This document shows positions 34,831-43,971 of a stretch of DNA of 55,841 bases, piece after piece. Source of the stretch: Erysipelatoclostridium sp. AM42-17 (lineage in GTDB: Bacteria; Bacillota_I; Bacilli_A; Erysipelotrichales; Coprobacillaceae); contig NZ_QUIN01000015.1 of NCBI RefSeq assembly GCF_003480255.1, positions 1-55,841 of the forward strand, read 5' to 3'. Under the pieces are notes generated by a model that had not been told where the DNA came from, did not search any database, and was given only the letters and a program-made list of their open reading frames with translations. Position numbers and translations under genes: made by a program. Positions within the stretch are counted from its first letter, which is position 1; the number at the start of each line of letters is the position of its first letter.

Positions 34831-35664
34831 ATGAATAAAAAATCTCGTATGAATTTAATTGTTTCTTTAATCTGTACTTGTTTGGTAGTATGTTCACTTT
34901 ATTTTATGTATGATGTTTTTTCATTTCATACTTATGGTGATATTCAATCATTCGATTATGTCTTATCATTAAATAATGATCAAATTAAATTAAATGGTTT
35001 AGAGGTATTTAATGATAATAAAATATTAAAAATGAGTGACTATTCACTTTCTTTAGAAAATTTAATGTTAAAAGAGCAACAAAATTATCAAGTTATTATT
35101 TCTTTAAATGATATAAAAAATAAAGCGAGTCATCAAATCATCAATCAGTTTACTTATTCTAATGGACAATCAAAAATACGTTTTCAACAACAATCTTTAC
35201 AATTTGATATAACAGATCTTTCAAAGGCATATATTCAAATAAAATGTGATCAAGAAATGGTTTATCAACACGCATTGAATTTAATTCCTACAAAAAAATT
35301 ATTAGGATCGAACAAAGAATATCGACTTGTACAATCATGTGTAGCACCTTATGATATGAAACTAGGTTATCTTACAACAACCAATAAAGATATTATTAAA
35401 CAATACCCTTATGTATCTTTAGAATATCGTTATTTAAAAAATGAAAAGAAATCCAAGGATAATGATAACAACTATATTGTTTTTAAAAAGATAAGTGGAT
35501 TATCAAAAGACATTATTAATAATAAAAAATATCAGTATTATCATCAGGATAAGGAATTAGGTCGTTTAGATCAAAAAGATTTAAGTGTAGTTGTTATTTT
35601 TTCTAAAGATAATGGAAAGACGTTTGTCTTTAAAATGGATTTATCTTTGGAGGCAGGTGAATAA
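34831..35664 (+). CDS. Single-pass membrane protein of unknown function
   Basis: I do not recognise the family. The 277-residue product has a basic N-terminus, one transmembrane helix (about 8-28) and a predicted external region of about 245 residues rich in Asn, Lys, Gln and Tyr with a beta-like pattern. No catalytic motif is visible. GGTGAT at 34821-34826 fixes the start. The second membrane gene starts two bases after its stop, with its ribosome binding site inside this gene, so the two are coupled and may form a complex. Confidence 0.75.
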   Translation: MNKKSRMNLIVSLICTCLVVCSLYFMYDVFSFHTYGDIQSFDYVLSLNNDQIKLNGLEVFNDNKILKMSDYSLSLENLMLKEQQNYQVIISLNDIKNKASHQIINQFTYSNGQSKIRFQQQSLQFDITDLSKAYIQIKCDQEMVYQHALNLIPTKKLLGSNKEYRLVQSCVAPYDMKLGYLTTTNKDIIKQYPYVSLEYRYLKNEKKSKDNDNNYIVFKKISGLSKDIINNKKYQYYHQDKELGRLDQKDLSVVVIFSKDNGKTFVFKMDLSLEAGE

Positions 35665-35665
35665 A

Positions 35666-36109
35666 ATGAATGAACATATTTCAAAGTTAAAAAAAGATTT
35701 TATTGTTTTATATTTAGCTAGAAATGGTATTATGACATTTATTATTACATTATTGTCTATGTCCTATGATTTATGTCTTTATTATCAAATATCTTTTATA
35801 AATGGAATAGAGAAGATTTTTTCTAATAGTATTTTTACTTGGCTCTATTTTATGCTTATATGGGTTTTTAATTATCTAATCTTTGAAATCTATAAAATTA
35901 TCAGTGATGCTTATAGAAATAAGATCTGTATAAGTTTTAAGATTAAAGATCATCATTACTCATTTTATTTATCTATTATTATCATGATAGGATTAATTTT
36001 AATTGTCGTGATGAGTCCGTTGGTTAGATTGTTTAAAGTTGATTTAATTAGTATGTTTGTTTTTATGATTTTAAGATCTTTTAAAGAAATGATAAAAAAT
36101 AGACCCTAA
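35666..36109 (+). CDS. Multi-pass membrane protein of unknown function
   Basis: The 147-residue product has three to four hydrophobic segments (about 15-35, 45-72, 100-122 and possibly 125-140). I see no motif that places it in a family. The start is the ATG at 35666, preceded by GGCAGGTGA at the end of the upstream gene; the longer reading from 35591 lies inside that gene. Its position suggests a partner for the upstream anchored protein. It is convergent with sspI. Confidence 0.7.
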   Translation: MNEHISKLKKDFIVLYLARNGIMTFIITLLSMSYDLCLYYQISFINGIEKIFSNSIFTWLYFMLIWVFNYLIFEIYKIISDAYRNKICISFKIKDHHYSFYLSIIIMIGLILIVVMSPLVRLFKVDLISMFVFMILRSFKEMIKNRP

Positions 36110-36113
36110 GAGT

Positions 36114-36308
36114 CTATTTTAATAATTGAGATAATTGCATTAAGAAAGGTTCTTTTTGATCTAAAGATTTATAATACTCTTCAAAAAGAACACCTAAACC
36201 TGGTAAAATGGTTTCTTCTTTAGAGGCAATACCTTCTTCAATGATATCCTTTAATTCATTACTAGGACAATCATGTAATTTAGTTAGTAAAGCTTTTCTC
36301 ATATCCAT
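36114..36308 (-). CDS. sspI: SspI-like small acid-soluble spore protein
   Basis: The 64-residue protein begins MDMRKALLTKLHD and contains EEGIASKEETILPGLGVLFEEYY, which matches the SspI core with its invariant LPGLGVLFE. SspI is a minor acid-soluble protein of the spore core. A good sigma-G-type promoter (TGTATA-17-CATAATA) lies just upstream on the minus strand, which independently supports forespore expression. The ribosome binding site is GAGTGAT three bases before the ATG. In Bacillus sspI is also next to a SpoU methyltransferase gene and pheST, and the same holds here. Confidence 0.88.
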   Translation of the reverse strand: MDMRKALLTKLHDCPSNELKDIIEEGIASKEETILPGLGVLFEEYYKSLDQKEPFLMQLSQLLK

Positions 36309-36324
36309 AATATCACTCCTGTCA

Positions 36325-36354
36325 TATTATGGACCAAAAAGGAGTGAGTATACA
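36325..36354 (-). promoter_or_regulatory. sigma-G/sigma-F-type promoter of sspI
   Basis: On the minus strand TGTATA (36354-36349) is followed after exactly 17 bases by CATAATA (36331-36325). The sigma-G consensus is TGMATA-17/18-CATACTA. The transcript start would be only about 10 bases before the ATG. The element lies in the region just before, or inside, the divergent metallopeptidase gene start. Confidence 0.7.
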
Positions 36355-36358
36355 AAGA

Positions 36359-37024
36359 ATGGAAGAAAGAAAAATAAAAATAGGGAATAGAATAACGAGT
36401 TATTTTATTCAATATAAAAAAATAAAAAATTGTTATTTAAAAGTTGAACAAGGTCAAATTGTAGTTCATGCTCCTCAAATGATGAATATTGACCAAATAG
36501 AAGCACTTATTATTCAAAATCAAGATAAATTATTAAAAAGAATGGATCAATATTTTTGTAAAGCAGATTATGTTGATCAAGGATATGTCTATCTTTTTAA
36601 TCAAAAATATCGTATTCTTTTAAAAGACGTAGGAATAAAAAAATGTGCTATTCATGGATTGGATTTATATGTATATCATCGTGATATTGAAAAAACTGTT
36701 ACATTATTTTTAAAGGAACAATTAATGGATTACTTAGTTAGAAAGATACAAACCTATTTGTTAAATGATTTTCCATTAAATAAAGTAGATATAACTCTTA
36801 GAAAGATGAAATCTAGATGGGGAGCTTGTTTTTACAAAAAAAATAAGATTTGTTTTAATAGTGTACTTGTCCATGTTGATAAGAAGTTAATTGATTATGT
36901 TATCGTTCATGAATTATGTCATTTTATTGAACCTAATCATTCAAAAGAATTTTACTTAGAAATAGAAAAAAGAATGCCTGATTATAAACAAAGAGAAAAA
37001 CGGTTAGCGGAGGTAGGAATATGA
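36359..37024 (+). CDS. YgjP-like (M48/DUF45) zinc metallopeptidase
   Basis: The 221-residue protein has the family motif KMKSRWGACFYKKNKICFN followed by the zinc site HELCHFIEPNHSKEFY (HExxH plus a downstream His), as in YgjP/SprT-type metallopeptidases; the substrate is unknown. The start is uncertain: ATG 36329 has no ribosome binding site, while ATG 36359 gives the usual N-terminal length but its GGAG lies 14 bases away. I prefer 36359. The stop overlaps the next start (ATGA). Confidence 0.85.
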   Translation: MEERKIKIGNRITSYFIQYKKIKNCYLKVEQGQIVVHAPQMMNIDQIEALIIQNQDKLLKRMDQYFCKADYVDQGYVYLFNQKYRILLKDVGIKKCAIHGLDLYVYHRDIEKTVTLFLKEQLMDYLVRKIQTYLLNDFPLNKVDITLRKMKSRWGACFYKKNKICFNSVLVHVDKKLIDYVIVHELCHFIEPNHSKEFYLEIEKRMPDYKQREKRLAEVGI

Positions 37025-37731
37025 TTACATCAGTAAATAATAAAATCATTAAAGATTTAATGAAATTAAAACAAAAGAAATATCGTCAAGATTATTATTT
37101 GGTAGAGTCGAAGCATTTGGTGGATGAAGCGATAAAAAAAGGTGTAGCTGATCTAATTATTTCTACCAAACCAGTGGAAACAGATATGGACTCAATTGAA
37201 GTTTCTAAGGAAGTTATGGAAAAATTAGCATTTACAAAAACACCACAATCAATTATGGCAAGATGTAAAAAAATAGAAAATGATGAAATGATTGAAGGTA
37301 GTCGTTATTTGATTTTAGATAGCTTACAAGATCCAGGTAATGTAGGAACATTAATTCGTACAGCTTTAGCCTTTGGTATTGACCAAGTTATTTTATCTCA
37401 TCAAAGTGTGGATATTTATAATGATAAAGTGTTACGTTCTATGCAAGGGGCTCATTTCCATTTATCATGTATTTATCGCGATTTAAAAGAAATAATTCCT
37501 TTATTACAAGAAAAAGGTGTTACTGTAGTGGGAAGTGCTTTAGAAAATGGAAAAGATATTCATTTATTAGAAAAAAAAGAAAAAATGGCTTTTGTATTAG
37601 GAAATGAAGGTAATGGGATGTCACAAGAAATTATTGATATTTGTGATGTAATTGGTTATATTCCAATTGATACGATTGAATCCTTAAATGTAGCGATAGC
37701 AGGAAGCATTATGATGTATCATTTTAAATAA
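37021..37731 (+). CDS. SpoU/TrmH-family RNA 2'-O-methyltransferase
   Basis: The 236-residue protein has an N-terminal L30e-like substrate-binding domain (about 1-90) and a SPOUT domain with the three motifs LDSLQDPGNVGTLIRTA, FVLGNEGNGMS and IPIDTIESLNVAIAGSI. These form the knotted SAM site. RlmB/TrmH-like members methylate ribose in rRNA or tRNA; the target nucleotide cannot be read here. The gene lies just upstream of pheST, as does ysgA in Bacillus. Confidence 0.92.
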   Translation: MITSVNNKIIKDLMKLKQKKYRQDYYLVESKHLVDEAIKKGVADLIISTKPVETDMDSIEVSKEVMEKLAFTKTPQSIMARCKKIENDEMIEGSRYLILDSLQDPGNVGTLIRTALAFGIDQVILSHQSVDIYNDKVLRSMQGAHFHLSCIYRDLKEIIPLLQEKGVTVVGSALENGKDIHLLEKKEKMAFVLGNEGNGMSQEIIDICDVIGYIPIDTIESLNVAIAGSIMMYHFK

Positions 37732-37735
37732 ATGA

Positions 37736-37764
37736 TTGTCAAAGTGAATGAAACACGTTATAAT
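37736..37764 (+). promoter_or_regulatory. Promoter of the pheST T-box leader
   Basis: TTGTCA (37736-37741) and TATAAT (37759-37764) are separated by 17 bases. Transcription should start near 37771. Confidence 0.85.
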
Positions 37765-37770
37765 ATCAAA

Positions 37771-37986
37771 GTATATAACACGTTGATAAGGACTAGTAAA
37801 TAGTGTAGTTATGTTAGAGAGAAAGATGTTTGGTGGAAGTCTTTTGATAATGAACTATTGAATTCACCTTGGAGTGCGACCAATCATCGCCGGAGAGACT
37901 ACGTTACAGTGAATTAAGAGCATAACATAATGTTATGAATTAGGATGGTACCGCGATTAAATCGTTCCTAAATGGAACGATTTTTT
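37771..37986 (+). ncRNA. T-box leader of pheST (Phe specifier)
   Basis: The leader contains an AGAGAG segment and the apical GGTGGAA of stem I, then GAATTCACC with the likely specifier codon TTC (Phe) at 37863-37865. The T-box core TAGGATGGTACCGCG is at 37941-37955. The terminator is AATCGTTCC (37960-37968) with GGAACGATT (37974-37982) and a T tract. Uncharged tRNA-Phe should stabilise the antiterminator and switch on pheS and pheT. The downstream genes confirm the specificity. Confidence 0.93.
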
Positions 37987-38006
37987 ATATTTTAGGAGGG
38001 AATAAA

Positions 38007-39044
38007 GTGGAAAAGGAATTATTAAAAATTAAAGATGAAGCACTAGAAAAGATTTCTTCATGTACAATTTTAAAAGACTTAAATGATGTTCGTGTTTTAT
38101 ATTTAGGTAAAAAGGGTCCAATTCAAGAAGCTATGAAAGCAATGAAAGATATGGCTAGTGAAGAAAGAAAGAAATTTGGACAAACAAGTAACTTAGTAAA
38201 ACAAGAATTATCTAAAGCTGTAGAAGAAAAAAAAGCAGCTTTAGAAAAACAAGCAATTATAAATAAAATTAATAGTGAAAGTATTGATATTACTTTACCT
38301 AGTTATAAACTAGATCAAGGATCATTACATCCTTTATCAGTTATTGTAAGTGAATTAGAAGATTTATTTATTGGAATGGGATATCAAATTGCTGAAGGTC
38401 CTGAAGTAGAAACAGATTATTTTAACTTTGAATTAATGAATTTACCTAAAGGACATCCAGCAAGAGATATGCAAGATACTTTCTACATTGATGAAAATAC
38501 TTTAATGCGTACTCATACTTCTCCAGTACAAGCACATACTTTATTAAAAGCAGAAGGAAAAGGTCCAATTAAAGTTATTTGTCCAGGTAAAACTTACCGT
38601 CGTGATGATGATGATGCAACACATTCACATCAATTTATGCAGTGTGAAGGACTTGTTGTTGATAAAAATATTACAATGGCAGATTTAAAAGGAACATTAG
38701 AAGTATTTGCTAGAAAGTTCTTTGGAGAAAAACGTGAAATTAGATTACGTCCATCTTATTTCCCATTTACTGAACCATCAGTAGAAGTAGATATTTCATG
38801 TCATCATTGTGGAGGAAAAGGATGTCCAATGTGTAAACATACTGGATGGATTGAAATTTTAGGTGCAGGAATGGTTAACCCTAAAGTTTTAGATATGTGT
38901 GGCTTTGATAGTAAAGTCTATCAAGGATTTGCTTTTGGTATCGGTATTGAACGTGTTGCTATGTTAAAATACGGTATTGATAATATTCGTGATTTCTATA
39001 ATGATGATATTCGATTCTTAAGTCAATTTGGTAGAAAGGAGTAA
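38007..39044 (+). CDS. pheS: Phenylalanyl-tRNA synthetase alpha subunit
   Basis: The 345-residue catalytic subunit has an N-terminal coiled-coil tRNA-binding arm (about 1-90), motif 2 with RTHTSPVQ and the [11 protein letters not shown] segment, [26 protein letters not shown], and motif 3 [14 protein letters not shown]. It pairs with PheT as an alpha2-beta2 enzyme that charges tRNA-Phe. The start is GTG 38007 after GGAGGG. It is controlled by the upstream T-box. Confidence 0.97.
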   Translation: MEKELLKIKDEALEKISSCTILKDLNDVRVLYLGKKGPIQEAMKAMKDMASEERKKFGQTSNLVKQELSKAVEEKKAALEKQAIINKINSESIDITLPSYKLDQGSLHPLSVIVSELEDLFIGMGYQIAEGPEVETDYFNFELMNLPKGHPARDMQDTFYIDENTLMRTHTSPVQAHTLLKAEGKGPIKVICPGKTYRRDDDDATHSHQFMQCEGLVVDKNITMADLKGTLEVFARKFFGEKREIRLRPSYFPFTEPSVEVDISCHHCGGKGCPMCKHTGWIEILGAGMVNPKVLDMCGFDSKVYQGFAFGIGIERVAMLKYGIDNIRDFYNDDIRFLSQFGRKE

Positions 39045-39048
39045 GAAG

Positions 39049-41439
39049 ATGGATATTAGTTTAAATGTATTAAATAGATATGTAAAAGTTGATGATCAAG
39101 ATCCAAAAGATCTTGCAGATAAAGTGACTTCAATTGGATTAGAAGTAGAGGGAATGCATGCATTAGCTCGAGGTAATAATATGACAATCGGTTTTGTTAA
39201 AGAATGTGTCCCTCATCCAGACAGCGACCATTTAAATGTTTGTCAAGTTGAAGTAAGACCTGGCGAAATGAGTCAAATCGTTTGTGGAGCACCTAATGTT
39301 GCAGCCGGACAAAAAGTCATTGTTGCTAACCCTGGTTGTGATTTAGGAGAAGGATTTGTTATTAAAAAGAGTAAAATTCGTGGTGTTGAATCAAATGGGA
39401 TGATTTGTTCAATTGCTGAACTTGGATTAGATGCTCGTTTGTTATCTCCAGAAGATAAAGATGGTATTCATGTATTAGATGAAAATGCGCCTGTAGGTGA
39501 AGATCCACTTTCTTATATTGGTTTAAAAGATACAATTTTAGAAATTGGTTTAACTCCTAATCGTGCTGATTGTATGGCTATGACTTCATTTGCTTATGAA
39601 GTTGGGGCTGTGTTACATCGTGATGTAACATTACCTGAAATTACAACTAAAGGAATTGAAGGTAGTGGCATTGAGGTTAAAGTGGAAACAGATTTATGTC
39701 CATTCTTTGGTGCTAAATTAGTTAAAGGAGTAACAACTAAAGAATCTCCTAAATGGTTAAAAAATGCTTTAATTGCAAGTGGTATTAAACCAATCAATAA
39801 TATTGTTGATATTTCTAACTTTGTTATGTTGGAAACAGGACAACCTATTCATATGTATGATTATGATAAATTAGGTAAAAAAGAATTTGTAATTAAAACA
39901 GGATTTGATCAAAAAGAAGTGATGTTAGATGGTTTAGAATATAAAGTAGAACCTCAAGATATTATTGTTTCTACTGATCAAGGCATTGGTTGTATTGCTG
40001 GTGTGATGGGAGCAGAAAGAACAAAAATTGATGAAAATACTAAAAATATTGTTATTGAAGTGGCAACATTTGATGGACCATCTTTACGTGAAACAGCAAG
40101 ACGTTTAAATTTATTAACTGATGCTTCTCAACATTATATTAAAGGAGCCTTAAATACAGCGAATTCATTACAAATTCTTGAAAGATGTGCAAATTTATTA
40201 GAAGAACTAGCTGATGCTCAAGAAATCTATCAAAGTGTGACAACACCATTAAATATTGAAGATAAATACGTTGAAGTTTCAACATATCAAGTTAATCATT
40301 TATTAGGGACAAATATACAAAGTGAACAAATTAAAGAAATCTTTGATGCATTAAAATTCTCATATGAATTTAATGATGATACATTTACTGTAAAAGTTCC
40401 TACATATCGTAATGATATAACAATGGCTGCAGATTTAATTGAAGAAGTGGCACGTATTTATGGATATGACAACATTCCATCATCTCTTCCAGAGATGTCG
40501 ATGACAACTGGTAAAAGAACAGATACTCAAGCAAAGAAACATACAATAAAGAATGTACTTAAAGATTTAGGTTTACATGAAACATTAACTTACTCTTTAA
40601 CTTCACCATCAATGGTTGATGATTTTAATTTATTCCATACAGGAGAAACAGTAAAATTAGCCATGCCTCTAGGTGAAGAAAGAAGTGTAACAAGAAAATC
40701 AATTATTGGTTCATTATTACAAGTTATTAATTATAATCAATCAAGAAATATTAAAGATGTTAATATTTTTGAATTATCTACAACTTACTCAAAAGATTGT
40801 GAATTACAAAATCTTGCTATTGCATGTACTGGTGAATATCAAGGCTTGGCTTATCGTCAAATTTCATATCAAGCAGATTATTATTTATTAAAAGGATTTG
40901 TAGAAACAATCTTTAAAAATATTGGTATCGAAGAATCAAGATATCGTTTAGAAAGAGTAGAAAGTGATCATCCATGTTACCATCCTGGACGTAGTGCTTA
41001 TATTGTTATTAATAAAGAAATTGTCGGTATTATTGGTAATATTCATCCATTAATGGAAAAGAAATATGGAGTGAAAAATGTCTATGTTGCTGAATTAAAT
41101 TTATCAGCGATTTTAGGATTAAAAACAGGTAAAGTTAAATTTACTGCTATTCCACAATATCCTTCAGTATCAAGAGATATTGCGTTAGTTATGGCTAAAG
41201 ACGTACCTGCTCAAGATGTTTGTCGTAAAATTGTTCAAGCTAGTAAACAATTAGTCAAAGAAACAAAAATCTTTGATATTTATGAAGGTGAACATATTGC
41301 TAAAGGTAAAAAATCTGTTGCAATTAATTTAGTTTTCCAAGATCCAAAGAAGACACTTGATGAAAAAACAGTTAATGAAGCAATGGAAAGAATTTTAGCT
41401 GCTGTAGAAAAAGAATTTGATGCTCATTTAAGAGGATAA
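39049..41439 (+). CDS. pheT: Phenylalanyl-tRNA synthetase beta subunit
   Basis: The 796-residue subunit begins MDISLNVLNRYV and has an EMAP/OB tRNA-binding domain (about 40-150, PHPDSDHLNVCQVEV), a B3/B4 editing region (about 200-400), B5, and a C-terminal ferredoxin-fold anticodon-binding domain (about 700-796, YPSVSRDIALVM). The ATG at 39049 follows AAAGGAG; the reading from 39028 would begin inside pheS. Convergent tmcAL follows closely. Confidence 0.97.
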   Translation: MDISLNVLNRYVKVDDQDPKDLADKVTSIGLEVEGMHALARGNNMTIGFVKECVPHPDSDHLNVCQVEVRPGEMSQIVCGAPNVAAGQKVIVANPGCDLGEGFVIKKSKIRGVESNGMICSIAELGLDARLLSPEDKDGIHVLDENAPVGEDPLSYIGLKDTILEIGLTPNRADCMAMTSFAYEVGAVLHRDVTLPEITTKGIEGSGIEVKVETDLCPFFGAKLVKGVTTKESPKWLKNALIASGIKPINNIVDISNFVMLETGQPIHMYDYDKLGKKEFVIKTGFDQKEVMLDGLEYKVEPQDIIVSTDQGIGCIAGVMGAERTKIDENTKNIVIEVATFDGPSLRETARRLNLLTDASQHYIKGALNTANSLQILERCANLLEELADAQEIYQSVTTPLNIEDKYVEVSTYQVNHLLGTNIQSEQIKEIFDALKFSYEFNDDTFTVKVPTYRNDITMAADLIEEVARIYGYDNIPSSLPEMSMTTGKRTDTQAKKHTIKNVLKDLGLHETLTYSLTSPSMVDDFNLFHTGETVKLAMPLGEERSVTRKSIIGSLLQVINYNQSRNIKDVNIFELSTTYSKDCELQNLAIACTGEYQGLAYRQISYQADYYLLKGFVETIFKNIGIEESRYRLERVESDHPCYHPGRSAYIVINKEIVGIIGNIHPLMEKKYGVKNVYVAELNLSAILGLKTGKVKFTAIPQYPSVSRDIALVMAKDVPAQDVCRKIVQASKQLVKETKIFDIYEGEHIAKGKKSVAINLVFQDPKKTLDEKTVNEAMERILAAVEKEFDAHLRG

Positions 41440-41463
41440 AAAAAGATGACTAAATGTCATCTT
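41438..41463 (-). terminator. Terminator of the tmcAL operon (minus strand)
   Basis: On the minus strand AAGATGAC, ATTTA loop, GTCATCTT is followed by a T tract (complement of A at 41438-41444). The stem includes the tmcAL stop region. There is no T tract in the plus direction, so it serves the minus-strand operon better than pheT. Confidence 0.75.
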
Positions 41464-42592
41464 GGTAAACAGGAATATTTCGATATTCCTGTTTTATTTT
41501 GTTTTCATGATAGATACAAGTAAGTAATGAAGCAGTTTTAAGTTCTAAATCAAAAGCTGGATGATCAAGTTTAGATGCATTAGTTACAATTTGATAAGTA
41601 CAGGTCTTTTTTATTTGATTTAAATAATGTTGTCCTTTTTGATTCATTTTTAAAATATGTAAATAATCAATAGGTGGTATATTATTCATTTCTGTTTTTG
41701 TATTATTCATTAAAATATGCAGCAACATTCTTTGAATTCTTAAAGATGTATAGCGTTTACTTGTTAAACTAAAAACAAGTTCATCATAATGATTCACTTT
41801 AACAATGACTTTCTTTAATAAATATTCAATACCTTCATCTACTAAATGAATGTTTTTTAGTTCTTGTAGTGAAGAAATCATGATTTTATATTTTAATAAA
41901 GGAAAGAATTGTTCTTGAAAGTAGAAAGATGAATAATGTTCATTAAGTAGAAAATGTTTTACATCTTTATTTTGTTTAAGTGCTAAACGTAATGCTGTCG
42001 CACTACTGATTTGTTTGATGGTTTGGTCATGATAATCATTTGTTCTTTTTAAACAATGCAAGTGAATAGGATAATGATTAAAGATTACTTCTTTTACATA
42101 TCCTAGTCCTAATAAATCATTAGGGGTAGTGACTGTTTTATTTAATAATTTTGATAGGGCTTGATTACAAGCATCAGGGTAACGGAAACCTTGTTTCATA
42201 TATTGTTTAACACTGTTATCATATTGTTCTTGATGATGATCAATAGCATAGGCAATTTCTTTGAATTCATCAATATTTCCTGATTCACTGCCAAATACTA
42301 AATCTGTACATCCTAAATGATAAAGTAGATCAATTGCACCTTTGCAAAAATAATCAGCACTTTGATTGACATAATAAAATGGTAATTCAACAACTAAATC
42401 AATACCATATTTAATAGCAATCTCACTTCTTTTAAATTTATCAACAATGGCTACTTCTCCACGTTGAACAAAATGACCAGACATAATCGCAATTGTATAA
42501 TCAGGTTGGATTAATTCTTTTGCCTTTTGAATATGATAAAGATGACCGGTATGAAAAGGATTGTATTCTACAATTAAACCTAATACTTTCAT
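41450..42592 (-). CDS. tmcAL: tRNA(Met) cytidine acetate ligase TmcAL
   Basis: The 380-residue protein (Bacillus YlbM) has an N-terminal nucleotidyltransferase-like domain with GLIVEYNPFHTGHLYHI (HxGH signature) and SGHFVQRGEVAIVDKFKR, and DLVVELPFYYVNQSADYF. TmcAL activates acetate with ATP to make N4-acetylcytidine at the wobble position of elongator tRNA-Met. Length fits the family. It overlaps the upstream exporter gene by four bases and is the last gene of a three-gene minus-strand operon. Confidence 0.93.
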   Translation of the reverse strand: MKVLGLIVEYNPFHTGHLYHIQKAKELIQPDYTIAIMSGHFVQRGEVAIVDKFKRSEIAIKYGIDLVVELPFYYVNQSADYFCKGAIDLLYHLGCTDLVFGSESGNIDEFKEIAYAIDHHQEQYDNSVKQYMKQGFRYPDACNQALSKLLNKTVTTPNDLLGLGYVKEVIFNHYPIHLHCLKRTNDYHDQTIKQISSATALRLALKQNKDVKHFLLNEHYSSFYFQEQFFPLLKYKIMISSLQELKNIHLVDEGIEYLLKKVIVKVNHYDELVFSLTSKRYTSLRIQRMLLHILMNNTKTEMNNIPPIDYLHILKMNQKGQHYLNQIKKTCTYQIVTNASKLDHPAFDLELKTASLLTCIYHENKIKQEYRNIPVYQDDI

Positions 42593-43044
42593 GATGATAC
42601 CTTCTTTGCAGATGTTTTAATGACTTTAATGACTTTAAATAACGTAGAAACCAGTAAAATAGCTAAAGCTAAAGCAAATGCAATCGCAATTGTATTGAGT
42701 AAACTACTTACAAATAAGTCATTATTACCTTGAATAAGATAAAGCATGGTTTGATAGATTCCCTTTCCAGGAACGAGAGGGAAACAACCAATAATAATAA
42801 AAATCGTTGCTGGAGCTTTAAGTAAACGCGCCATGATTTCACTATATAAAGCAACACAACTCATTGCAATTAAATTAGCCAATACATCTCCATATGATTG
42901 AATTGTAAGTAGATAGATAATCCATCCCAGACTTCCTCCTAAAGAACCAATAATAGCAAAACGAGGATGATGATGGATACGAAAGACAAAGGCAAAACCA
43001 ATACATGCAAAAAAAGCACTGAGACATTGAATAATTTGTTCCAT
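42589..43044 (-). CDS. Threonine/serine exporter, small subunit (YjjB/DUF3815)
   Basis: The 151-residue protein has about five hydrophobic helices and the FPLVPGKGIYQTMLYLI segment typical of the ThrE C-terminal (DUF3815) half. In many bacteria the ThrE exporter is split in two adjacent genes, as here. It is expected to export threonine or serine, together with its neighbour, across the membrane. Its start touches the stop of the large subunit. Confidence 0.88.
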   Translation of the reverse strand: MEQIIQCLSAFFACIGFAFVFRIHHHPRFAIIGSLGGSLGWIIYLLTIQSYGDVLANLIAMSCVALYSEIMARLLKAPATIFIIIGCFPLVPGKGIYQTMLYLIQGNNDLFVSSLLNTIAIAFALALAILLVSTLFKVIKVIKTSAKKVSS

Positions 43045-43799
43045 TATATTAATCCTTTCAATAAGACAAGCATACTCCCTACACCTAATGCAATAGCAGT
43101 AGCTGTTAAAAAAGCTTCTAACATTCTCGCTTGACCAGAAATATAATCTCCAGACATAATGTCCCTTAAACTATTAGTAATAGCCATTCCGGGAACTAAA
43201 ACCATTAAACAGCCAATAATTGTAGATTGTAATAAATGAATAAGATGAAAATGATAGCTTATGATAGCACAGGCGGATAAAATCATACTTGTTACCATGG
43301 TTCTAACAAGAGCATTGATTTCTAGAATTTCATGGAGCCAAACTACAAAATAGGTAATAAAACCAATAATTGTTGCAGCTACAAACTCTGACAAGCCCCC
43401 ACCAAAGAATACAGCAAAAAAACCTGCTCCAATACCATATCCTAAAAAAACAAGCTTCATTTTTTCAGGTAAATTTTTAATACGCTCTATTTCTTTTTTT
43501 ATATAATTTTCATCAGGTTGATATTGACATATATAGCGAACGAGATTATTTAATTCGTAAACACAATCTAGATTGGTCCTGTTTTGAATGGTTCTTATAA
43601 TAATAGATGGTGAAGAACCATCATGAAGAGTAGCGCCTAAAGTAAAATAAGAAGGTAATGCAAAAACCCCAATATCCTTAAAGCCATAGCTTTTGCACAT
43701 TCTTTTAAGACTTTCTTCTACACGATATATTTCAGCGCTATGTCTAAGTAATAATCTGCCAATTTCACCAATACATTTAAATAATTCATGTTCGTTCAT
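43044..43799 (-). CDS. Threonine/serine exporter, large subunit (YjjP/DUF1212)
   Basis: The 251-residue protein has a cytoplasmic N-terminal domain (about 1-115, GRLLLRHSAEIYRVEESLKRM) and then about five transmembrane helices with PGMAITNSLRDIMSGDYISG, the DUF1212 signature. It is the N-terminal half of a split ThrE. GGTGAT at 43803-43808 lies three bases before the ATG at 43799. With tmcAL it forms a minus-strand operon. Confidence 0.9.
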   Translation of the reverse strand: MNEHELFKCIGEIGRLLLRHSAEIYRVEESLKRMCKSYGFKDIGVFALPSYFTLGATLHDGSSPSIIIRTIQNRTNLDCVYELNNLVRYICQYQPDENYIKKEIERIKNLPEKMKLVFLGYGIGAGFFAVFFGGGLSEFVAATIIGFITYFVVWLHEILEINALVRTMVTSMILSACAIISYHFHLIHLLQSTIIGCLMVLVPGMAITNSLRDIMSGDYISGQARMLEAFLTATAIALGVGSMLVLLKGLI

Positions 43800-43890
43800 A
43801 TTATCACCTCAGAATAAAAGTATACCAATATTTTTTTGTTTATAAAAGAGATAAAATAGTAAAAGTAAATGAAAAACTTTGCGTAATGAG

Positions 43891-43919
43891 TTGTTTTTTA
43901 TCTTTATTTATATTATAAA
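43891..43919 (+). promoter_or_regulatory. Probable promoter of the pseudouridine synthase gene
   Basis: TTGTTT (43891-43896) and TATAAA (43914-43919) are 17 bases apart in the 172-base interval between the divergent ThrE and pseudouridine synthase genes. Apart from this element and AT-rich sequence I see nothing else in the interval. Confidence 0.5.
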
Positions 43920-43971
43920 TGATATGATAAAGAAAATAATAAAATGATTGAATATAGATATAGGAGAATAT

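Noticed and set aside
36208..36390. Plus-strand ORF of 60 codons opposite sspI
   Set aside because: It is antisense to sspI, which has a family motif and a matching sporulation promoter.
41470..41500. Strong hairpin AACAGGAATA/TATTCCTGTT as terminator of pheT
   Set aside because: It lies within the coding end of tmcAL on the other strand and its T-rich tail is coding; it may still slow polymerase but I do not annotate it.
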